A DNA stretch of 11,435 nt from UBA6181 sp016934015 (GTDB lineage: Bacteria > Bacillota_I > Bacilli_A > Acholeplasmatales > Acholeplasmataceae), in contig JAZHDG010000098.1 in the NCBI GenBank assembly GCA_036584525.1, positions 1 to 11,435 of the forward strand, given 5' to 3'. Below, piece after piece: positions 6,509-11,435 of this stretch. The notes under the pieces were generated by a model, which searched no databases, had not been told where the DNA came from, and saw nothing but the letters and a program-made list of their open reading frames with translations. Every line of letters begins with the position of its first letter. Within the stretch, counting starts at the first letter, position 1. Both the position numbers and the translations under genes were made by a program.

Positions 6509-6537
6509 ATTATACCACAGTTTGCAAAAATTGTATA
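6509..6537 (-). promoter_or_regulatory. pnp promoter
   Basis: TATACA (6537-6532), a 17-nt spacer and TATAAT (6514-6509) with an upstream TGG, making an extended -10. Predicted start is near 6502, between the rpsO terminator and pnp. Confidence 0.65.
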
Positions 6538-6542
6538 ATGAA

Positions 6543-6572
6543 TAAAAAAAAAGGACACTTTCGTATCCTTTT
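6543..6572 (-). terminator. rpsO terminator overlapping the rpsO stop codon
   Basis: AAAAGGATAC and GTGTCCTTTT pair over a GAAA tetraloop (10 bp, one G-U), followed by a long T run. The first bases of the stem are part of the rpsO stop codon, so a terminating ribosome could affect folding. Confidence 0.9.
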
Positions 6573-6840
6573 AGCGACGCAATCCGAGTCTTTGAATTAA
6601 AGCTTGGTATCTTTCGACATCTTTATTACGAAGATAGCCGAGTAAACGTCTTCTTTGTCCGATCATTTGGTATAGACCGCGACGTGAATGGAAATCATGA
6701 ATGTGTGCTTGAAGATGAGTGTTGAGTTCGTTAATTTGTGCTGTTAAAACTGCAATTTGAACTTCTGGTGAACCAGTGTCTCCATCTTTTAATTGGAAGT
6801 CTTTAATGATTTCGTTCTTACGTTGTTTTGTAAGTGCCAT
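6571..6840 (-). CDS. rpsO: 30S ribosomal protein S15
   Basis: An 89-residue primary-binding protein of the small subunit that contacts the 16S rRNA central domain. It is the standard family length. The signature runs from GDTGSPEVQIAVLTAQINEL (20-39) through the HIHDFHSRRGLYQMIGQRRRLLGYL region (47-71) to a C-terminal RYQALIQRLGLRR. The start ATG has an AAAGGA site about 9 nt upstream. It has its own promoter about 70 nt upstream and a 65-nt leader with a small hairpin and a possible 7-codon ORF. S15 genes in many bacteria are autoregulated through their leader RNA, but the structure here is not one I can match to a known type. Confidence 0.97.
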   Translation of the reverse strand: MALTKQRKNEIIKDFQLKDGDTGSPEVQIAVLTAQINELNTHLQAHIHDFHSRRGLYQMIGQRRRLLGYLRNKDVERYQALIQRLGLRR

Positions 6841-6860
6841 GTTTTCATATCCTTTCTCGA

Positions 6861-6884
6861 TTAACTAAAGAATGGGTTTGGCAT
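6861..6884 (-). CDS. Possible 7-aa mini-ORF in the rpsO leader
   Basis: ATG followed by codons for MPNPFFS and a TAA stop, preceded by AAGGA at 7-nt spacing. It ends about 20 nt before rpsO. The region also forms a small hairpin (GAATG/CATTC). It could be a chance ORF in a structured leader. Confidence 0.2.
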   Translation of the reverse strand: MPNPFFS

Positions 6885-6911
6885 TCCCGTATCCTTGTTA
6901 TCGCCTTTTAT

Positions 6912-6939
6912 ATTGTAGCATTTATTTATAAAAATGCAA
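6912..6939 (-). promoter_or_regulatory. rpsO promoter
   Basis: TTGCAT (6939-6934), a 16-nt spacer and TACAAT (6917-6912). The spacer carries a GCATTT/AAATGC inverted repeat. The -35 begins just past the stop of the darA-like gene. Predicted start is near 6905. Confidence 0.65.
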
Positions 6940-7263
6940 CTATATTTTAACAAATTGGTCGACATTAACCACGAAAACGGTTGCTCCACCAACTTCAACT
7001 TCAATCGGTAGTGCAGAAAATGAACCAAATTCATTGACAATTGTATTTGGGACAAGTTTCGTACGTTTTTTACTATGCGCTTCAATGATTTCTAGTGCTT
7101 GAGGAACTTTTTCATCATTAACTCCAATGAGGAAAGTAACGTTACCTGCACGTAAAAATCCACCGGTTGTTGACAGCCGTGTTGAGAAAAAATGATCTTT
7201 TACAAGTGCTTTTTGAACCTTATTCGCATCATCATTCGATACGATAGCAATTATGAGTTTCAT
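6940..7263 (-). CDS. darA: PII-like cyclic-di-AMP receptor family protein (DarA/PstA)
   Basis: A 107-residue cytosolic protein of the DarA/PstA (YaaQ, DUF970) family, trimeric PII-like proteins that bind c-di-AMP in Bacillus, Listeria and Staphylococcus. The conserved blocks are TTGGFLRAGN at 32-41, the FLIGV strand and EVEVGGATVFV at 88-98. The start has a strong AGAGGTG site. Compared with my recollection of the Bacillus and Staphylococcus proteins, the strand before TTGG reads HFFSTRL rather than NFRxTKL, and the central loop is about two residues shorter, so ligand binding may differ. It lies 33 nt after ribF and before rpsO. I see no terminator on either side, so it is probably co-transcribed with truB-ribF. 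Its downstream target is unknown in the family. Confidence 0.9.
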   Translation of the reverse strand: MKLIIAIVSNDDANKVQKALVKDHFFSTRLSTTGGFLRAGNVTFLIGVNDEKVPQALEIIEAHSKKRTKLVPNTIVNEFGSFSALPIEVEVGGATVFVVNVDQFVKI

Positions 7264-7296
7264 AGGATCACCTCTACTTAGATTATATCATAAGAT

Positions 7297-8190
7297 TTAT
7301 GATTTGGAGAGTTTTCGAACTTCTAGTTCATCTTTTTTCAATTGCTTAATGAGTTGACGTTTATTTTTCATTTTCATCTCAGGTCGTAAGTATTGAAAAA
7401 AGACAATATTAAGCATATCTCCATAAATTGTTTTCTTAAAATTAAGAATATAAATTTCTAGTCGCTTCTCTGATGTAAAGTTTAGTGTTGGGTTATTTCC
7501 GATATTTGCCATAGCTGCATACCATTTGTCTTTATGAAATACACGGACATAATAGACACCATTTTTAGGCAATAAATAGTTATCATAATCAATGTTAGCG
7601 GTTGGGAATCCTAATTTATGACCAATGTGGTTACCATGAACAACGATTCCTTTAATGCTGTATTGACGATTTAATAACATTCTTGCTGATGTCAAGTCAC
7701 CATTTTGAATGAAATCTTTGATGTATGTTGTTGATACTCTTGTATGATTAAAAATTAGATCATCAACGATATCAACATAAAAATATTTGCGTAAATCTTG
7801 AATAGTTCCTTCGCCGCGAAATCCAAATCTTGCATCACGACCAATAACGAGTCTCTCAACTTTGATTGATCGTAAAAATTCGATGAATCCCATAACCGAT
7901 AATTCAGAAAATTCTGGATTAAAATCAACGATGAACGCGTAATCAAGCGGATAACTTGAAAATAATTGAATTTTATCTTCTTTTTGGGTTAGCGTTCTAA
8001 ACTTTTGGTTTCTTAAAATGGTTGAGGGATGTGGGTCAAATGTTAGGACTGCATGTTTTGTGTCCCGAAATGAAATGACTTTTTCAATTAATTGTTGATG
8101 ACCCAGATGGAGCCCATCAAAATTACCCATGGTTATCGTAATGGGCTCATCATTTTTCATTTCCTTGTAATTGCCTTGTATAATCTTCAT
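7297..8190 (-). CDS. ribF: Bifunctional riboflavin kinase / FAD synthetase
   Basis: A cytosolic enzyme that phosphorylates riboflavin to FMN and adenylylates FMN to FAD. At 297 residues it is close to the usual ~310. Residues about 15-165 form the FMN adenylyltransferase domain with the nucleotidyl-transferase motif GNFDGLHLGH (22-31) and GRDARFGFRGEG (117-128). Residues about 175-297 form the riboflavin kinase domain with GHKLGFPTANI (190-200), NGVYYV (210-215) and IGNNPTLN (230-237). Two motifs deviate: STTYIK replaces the usual SSTxIR, and HGNHIGHKLGFPT lacks the usual RGR before the GFPT core. The start (GAGG site, 6-nt spacing) lies 8 nt after the truB stop, whose TGA forms part of the site, so translation is probably coupled. 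truB-ribF adjacency is common in bacteria. Confidence 0.96.
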   Translation of the reverse strand: MKIIQGNYKEMKNDEPITITMGNFDGLHLGHQQLIEKVISFRDTKHAVLTFDPHPSTILRNQKFRTLTQKEDKIQLFSSYPLDYAFIVDFNPEFSELSVMGFIEFLRSIKVERLVIGRDARFGFRGEGTIQDLRKYFYVDIVDDLIFNHTRVSTTYIKDFIQNGDLTSARMLLNRQYSIKGIVVHGNHIGHKLGFPTANIDYDNYLLPKNGVYYVRVFHKDKWYAAMANIGNNPTLNFTSEKRLEIYILNFKKTIYGDMLNIVFFQYLRPEMKMKNKRQLIKQLKKDELEVRKLSKS

Positions 8191-8198
8191 AATTTACC

Positions 8199-9047
8199 TC
8201 AAAAAACAATAATTGGTTTATATTTGTTTGGTTCAATGACCTCATAATAAGCAATGAAATCACCTTTTTCATTAACTACAATAAAAGGATTTTCAGTTAT
8301 TAACTGTCTTTCGTCAAGATAAACACCATTTCTGACTAAATTGATCATATAATCGTTTAATAAAACTCGAGGGAATCCTTTAAAATAAGTGTTTAATGGC
8401 ATAATATCTTCTAACTTAATGTCATCAAGTTGATGCGCATCTAAAACAGATATGTCGCATACTTTTGTTCTTTTTAAAGCACTTAAAGCAGCGATGTGAT
8501 TCATTTTTTCAGCTAAATCAACTGCCAAACTACGAATATATGTTCCTTTTGAAACTGAAACAGCGAAGTTTACCGAGTTATCGATTAACCCAGAAGTAAT
8601 TTCAAATGAGTGAATATGAACCTCTCTTTTTTCACGTTCGATATCCATGCCTTTTCGAGCAAGCTCATAAAGCTTTTGACCATCTTTTTTGATTGCTGAA
8701 TACATGGGAGGCAGTTGATTATATGTACCAACCATGGATTTCATGGCATTTTCAATTTCATGGAGTTCAATATGTTTATCTGATATTTCTAAAAGTTTTC
8801 CAGTCACATCATAAGTATCATAGTGCACACCAAAATGCATCGTACCGGTATATGTTTTATCACAATTAGAAAAAAGATAGGCTAGTTTTGTAGCCTTACC
8901 GACACATAAGATCATGAGTCCACTCGCAAAAGGATCAAGTGTCCCAGTATGTCCAACTTTATCAAGTTTTAATTTTTTTTTGACGATAGCTACAACATCA
9001 TGCGATGTCATACCAACCGGTTTATCGACATATAAAAAACCGTCCAT
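8199..9047 (-). CDS. truB: tRNA pseudouridine(55) synthase
   Basis: Converts U55 of the tRNA T-loop to pseudouridine. 282 residues from the chosen start. The N-terminal GFLYVDKPVGMTSHDVV (3-19) and GHTGTLDPFASGLMILCVG (32-50) are hallmark motifs; Asp38 in GTLDP is the catalytic aspartate. Further TruB blocks are QLPPMYSAIKKDG and SKGTYIRSLA, with a short C-terminal PUA-like region. ATG 9047 is chosen because it puts MDGFLYVDKP at the normal N-terminus and has a GGTGAT site. The longer frame to 9095 begins inside the trxA terminator. The frame ends in TGA, which supports the standard code. It forms a unit with ribF. Confidence 0.95.
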   Translation of the reverse strand: MDGFLYVDKPVGMTSHDVVAIVKKKLKLDKVGHTGTLDPFASGLMILCVGKATKLAYLFSNCDKTYTGTMHFGVHYDTYDVTGKLLEISDKHIELHEIENAMKSMVGTYNQLPPMYSAIKKDGQKLYELARKGMDIEREKREVHIHSFEITSGLIDNSVNFAVSVSKGTYIRSLAVDLAEKMNHIAALSALKRTKVCDISVLDAHQLDDIKLEDIMPLNTYFKGFPRVLLNDYMINLVRNGVYLDERQLITENPFIVVNEKGDFIAYYEVIEPNKYKPIIVF

Positions 9048-9050
9048 ATC

Positions 9051-9056
9051 ATCACC
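9051..9056 (-). promoter_or_regulatory. Ribosome binding site fixing the truB start at 9047
   Basis: GGTGAT, which matches the 3' portion of the AGGAGGTGAT complement of the 16S rRNA end and positions ATG 9047 correctly. It lacks the usual 5' GGAG part, so it is unusually minimal. Confidence 0.5.
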
Positions 9057-9083
9057 ATTCATATTATACACGGTTTTAAATAA

Positions 9084-9106
9084 TAAAAAAAGCACAACTG
9101 TGCTTT
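9084..9106 (-). terminator. trxA terminator
   Basis: AAAGCAC and GTGCTTT pair over a 4-nt loop, followed by a T run on the minus strand. It starts three bases after the trxA stop codon. Confidence 0.88.
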
Positions 9107-9108
9107 AA

Positions 9109-9417
9109 TTATTTGAATTGGTTAATCCAAGCTTCAACGCGTTCTTTTGGTTGATATCCGCTTGTGCGATCAACTTCTTCACCGTCTTTGTATAATACAA
9201 CAGTTGGAACACTCTTAATACCAGCTTCAATTGCTTGTGCTCTAAATAAATCGATGTCTGAACGATAGAACTTAACATCTTGCATTTCACCACTGATTGC
9301 TTCTAAAACTGGTTTCAACATTTTGCATGGTCCACACCATGTTGCAAAATATTGTACTACTACTAAACCTTGTTGACCAATCACTTCTTGATAAGGTTGA
9401 CCTTGATAATCAATCAT
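9109..9417 (-). CDS. trxA: Thioredoxin
   Basis: A 102-residue cytosolic thiol-disulfide oxidoreductase. The redox motif WCGPCK has cysteines at 28 and 31. The cis-proline loop (SVPTVVLYKDGEEV) and a C-terminal helix ending in EAWINQFK are in place, so the fold is complete and of usual length. The start has a GAGGAA site with good spacing. It is transcribed from its own promoter (9457-9485), just after mutS2, and ends at a clear terminator, so it is probably monocistronic. Thioredoxin next to mutS2 is a common Firmicutes arrangement. An inverted repeat over the -10 box could be a control site. Confidence 0.97.
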   Translation of the reverse strand: MIDYQGQPYQEVIGQQGLVVVQYFATWCGPCKMLKPVLEAISGEMQDVKFYRSDIDLFRAQAIEAGIKSVPTVVLYKDGEEVDRTSGYQPKERVEAWINQFK

Positions 9418-9448
9418 TAAATTTTCCTCATTTCTTTATCTTTTTTTT

Positions 9449-9467
9449 ACACTTTCATTATAAGTGT
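9449..9467. repeat. Inverted repeat over the trxA -10 region
   Basis: ACACTT (9449-9454) and AAGTGT (9462-9467) flank a 7-nt centre and cover the -10 box and probable start site. It could be an operator; it does not match PerR or CIRCE elements. No T run follows on either strand in a terminator position. Confidence 0.35.
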
Positions 9468-9485
9468 TATTTAAAATCTTTTCAA
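9457..9485 (-). promoter_or_regulatory. trxA promoter
   Basis: TTGAAA (9485-9480), a 17-nt spacer and TATAAT (9462-9457). A TTGACT a few bases further upstream is too far (22 nt). Predicted start is near 9450. Confidence 0.75.
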
Positions 9486-9495
9486 GTCAAAAGCA

Positions 9496-11435
9496 TTATT
9501 TTAATGTAATTATGGTGACACCATTTAAACCTTCACCTTCACCACCGAAACGTGATGAATCGATATAAGGTGATTGTTTAATGTATTGATAGACTGCTTT
9601 ACGAACCGCACCACTTCCAAATCCATGGATGATTCTCATTTGATGCAAATTTGATAACATCGCTTGATCGATGGCTTGATCCATGGCATCTTTAACTTCT
9701 TCAAATCTAAAACCACGTAAATCAAGTTCAAAGTTTCCACGTTTTTCTATGACATTAGATGTTTCTGATGTTATTTTTCGTAATTCTTTTTTAGGTTTAA
9801 CTCTTGAAGCATCTTTTCTTAAATCTTGAGCACCAAAAGATAAATCAAATTTACCAAACACAACTCGATATTGATCGTTTTTAATGTCTTTAATAATCCC
9901 TTGTTGTTGATATGGGAGTATGAATACTTCATCACCAACTTTTAGATCGTCATCAAAGAGAGGGGATGTTTGATCAGGTAAAGATTGATTTAATTGAAAT
10001 TTTAATTGTGCAAGTTCTGGTTTTGATAACTCTTTTTTTTGCTGAAGTGTACGGATTAACTCTCTTACTTCTTCTTTTAAATCTTCCCATTTGCGTTCTT
10101 CTTTTTCACGTATTTTAGCCAATAAGTCATCCTGTTCACGAAGTAACGTTTCTTTTGCTTTTCTAAGTTCCATCTTCTCGTGTCGAGCGCGTTCTTGTTC
10201 ACTTAAAAGTTTCTCTTTTTGACGTTCAACATAGACTCTCTCATCATTAAGTTTTTCCATGATGCGGCCTAAATCAGTTTGTCTACCTTCATAAATGCTC
10301 TGAGCATCAAGAATAATTTCATCTTTCAATCCCAAACGTTTCGCAATCAAGAATGCATGAGACGAACCAGTGGTTCCCATTTGAAGATAATATAAGGGTT
10401 TTAATGATTTCTTATCAAATGCGACACTTGCTGTCGTCATATGTGTTTCTTCGTATGCATAACTCTTAAGCTCTGAATAATGGGTTGTTACCATCATTCT
10501 TAAATTAATCTTTTTAAAATAATTTAGAATAGCAATAGCCAAACTGACACCTTCATTTGGATCGGTCCCACTTCCGAGCTCGTCAAGTAAGATAAGTGAA
10601 TTAGTGCTGACATTTTCAGCCATTTGAATAATCTTCGCTAAATGTGAACTAAAAGTTGATAGTGATTGCATGATGGATTGTTCATCACCAATATCAGCAA
10701 ACACCTGATCAAAGATCGCAAGATTCGTTCCTTCTTTTGCAGGAACGAGTAAACCAGATTGCATCATAATAGTCAGCAATCCCACTGTTTTTAAAGCGAC
10801 TGTTTTACCACCAGTATTAGGTCCGGTAATAAGCATAATCCGATCATTATCATTGAGTTCCAAACTGATGGGAACCGCTGTTTTTTGGTCCAATAAGGGA
10901 TGTCTTGCATGAATTAAACTAATGACGCCTTCTTTATTGATTGAAGGTTTAATCGCATCAATTTTTCTAGCGTATTGGGCTTTGCAAGATAACAATTCCA
11001 AAGCTAGATAAATGTCCAAGTTTTCTTTTAAACTATCACTATAATTATGAACTTCATCAGTCATTAAAGCGATAATGCGTTGAATTTCTTTCTCTTCTTC
11101 AAGTCTGTTACTTTCAATTTGAGCGGTAATTTGTCGTGTTTGTTCAGGTTCAATATAAATAGTTTGTTTACTCGCTGACATATCATGGATAATACCTTTA
11201 ACTTTATGTTTATAAGTATCCTTAATAGGTATACAAAACCGTTCATTACGCATCACAATGACAGATTCATTTAAATAGGGTGAAAAATCAGACAAAAGTT
11301 TTTGTAATTTATCTTGAAGACTTTTTTGAAGTCTAGATTTTTCATGTCTAATTTTTAAAAGTTGAGGGGTAGCATCATCTAAAATTTGACCATCAGGATC
11401 AAGCTTTGACTCTAAATATTCTAACAATTTTCCAT
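9496..11435 (-). CDS. mutS2: Endonuclease MutS2 / ribosome-rescue ATPase, 5' end cut by window
   Basis: MutS2 (RqcU) is a MutS-like ATPase with a C-terminal Smr domain. It splits collided ribosomes in Bacillus and has been linked to suppressing recombination in other bacteria. About 645 C-terminal residues are visible; the family is about 780, so about 135 N-terminal residues lie outside. The frame is open through the right edge, and the TTG at 11427 is internal. Counting from there: core/lever region 1-180, Walker A GPNTGGKT at 202-209, Walker B LILLDE near 278-283 followed by GSGTDP, switch His316, a long charged coiled coil about 385-470, a KOW-like segment about 495-545, and Smr 566-643 with LDLRG (568-572) and HGFGSG (601-606). 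MutS mismatch-recognition domain I is absent from the visible part, as usual in this family. No terminator follows before the trxA promoter. Confidence 0.96.
   Translation of the reverse strand, partial: GKLLEYLESKLDPDGQILDDATPQLLKIRHEKSRLQKSLQDKLQKLLSDFSPYLNESVIVMRNERFCIPIKDTYKHKVKGIIHDMSASKQTIYIEPEQTRQITAQIESNRLEEEKEIQRIIALMTDEVHNYSDSLKENLDIYLALELLSCKAQYARKIDAIKPSINKEGVISLIHARHPLLDQKTAVPISLELNDNDRIMLITGPNTGGKTVALKTVGLLTIMMQSGLLVPAKEGTNLAIFDQVFADIGDEQSIMQSLSTFSSHLAKIIQMAENVSTNSLILLDELGSGTDPNEGVSLAIAILNYFKKINLRMMVTTHYSELKSYAYEETHMTTASVAFDKKSLKPLYYLQMGTTGSSHAFLIAKRLGLKDEIILDAQSIYEGRQTDLGRIMEKLNDERVYVERQKEKLLSEQERARHEKMELRKAKETLLREQDDLLAKIREKEERKWEDLKEEVRELIRTLQQKKELSKPELAQLKFQLNQSLPDQTSPLFDDDLKVGDEVFILPYQQQGIIKDIKNDQYRVVFGKFDLSFGAQDLRKDASRVKPKKELRKITSETSNVIEKRGNFELDLRGFRFEEVKDAMDQAIDQAMLSNLHQMRIIHGFGSGAVRKAVYQYIKQSPYIDSSRFGGEGEGLNGVTIITLK

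Noticed and set aside
6861..7085. 74-codon open frame spanning the darA-like gene and rpsO leader
   Set aside because: It is an out-of-frame shadow of the darA-like gene that runs into the rpsO promoter; only its last seven codons were kept as a weak mini-ORF candidate.
7275..7290. TGATATAAT between ribF and the darA-like gene as a separate promoter
   Set aside because: It resembles an extended -10, but there is no -35 and the start would fall on the ribosome binding site, so co-transcription with ribF is simpler.
9048..9095. N-terminal extension of TruB
   Set aside because: It would begin inside the trxA terminator; TruB proteins start close to the GFLxxDKP motif, and ATG 9047 has a suitable site.
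9105..9293. 62-codon open frame on the same strand as trxA
   Set aside because: It is an out-of-frame reading of trxA with no independent signal.
1..11435. Mobile element, CRISPR array, tRNA or defence system
   Set aside because: No transposase, integrase, regular direct repeats, tRNA-like folds or foreign composition were seen; the content is conserved chromosomal backbone.

Overview
The window is AT-rich and densely packed, and almost all genes are on the minus strand. The proteins are typical of low-GC Firmicutes/Tenericutes. TGG encodes tryptophan and TGA is used as a stop (for example at the end of truB), so the mycoplasma UGA=Trp code does not apply. A B-type RNase P RNA, Bacillus-like promoters (TTGACT/TTGAAA with TATAAT), GGAGG-type ribosome binding sites and a compact layout fit an Acholeplasma-like mollicute or a related standard-code Firmicute. 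This assignment is inferred from protein and RNA character only.

Left part (1-2540): a divergent pair of membrane metal-transport genes. A CNNM/CorC-family protein (minus, 3' end cut by the window edge) and a CaCA-family cation exchanger (plus) diverge from a 400-base intergenic region. Each has a good promoter and a long leader. The exchanger leader is a recognisable yybP-ykoY (Mn2+) riboswitch followed by a terminator hairpin. The CNNM leader contains a terminator-like hairpin and a 37-codon upstream ORF whose stop overlaps the CNNM start. I do not recognise this second leader as a known class, and it is the most interesting part of the window.

Middle (2537-4320): an alpha/beta hydrolase gene sits directly behind the terminator of the RNase P RNA gene (rnpB). 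rnpB starts from a strong promoter embedded in the 3' end of the L25/Ctc ribosomal protein gene.

Right part (4319-11435): a housekeeping block, all minus. In transcription order it is mutS2 (5' end cut by the window edge), trxA, truB, ribF, darA-like, rpsO, pnp. mutS2 encodes a ribosome-rescue/DNA-binding ATPase with a Smr domain; trxA, thioredoxin; truB, tRNA pseudouridine-55 synthase; ribF, FMN/FAD synthesis; darA, a PII-like c-di-AMP receptor family protein; rpsO, ribosomal protein S15; pnp, polynucleotide phosphorylase. Intrinsic terminators follow trxA, rpsO, pnp and rnpB. Separate promoters precede trxA, rpsO, pnp, ctc and rnpB, so the block is several short transcription units rather than one operon. 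truB and ribF are tightly coupled. The functional theme is translation and RNA metabolism; apart from the metal-transport leaders it is ordinary chromosomal backbone. I see no mobile elements, tRNAs, rRNAs or CRISPR arrays.
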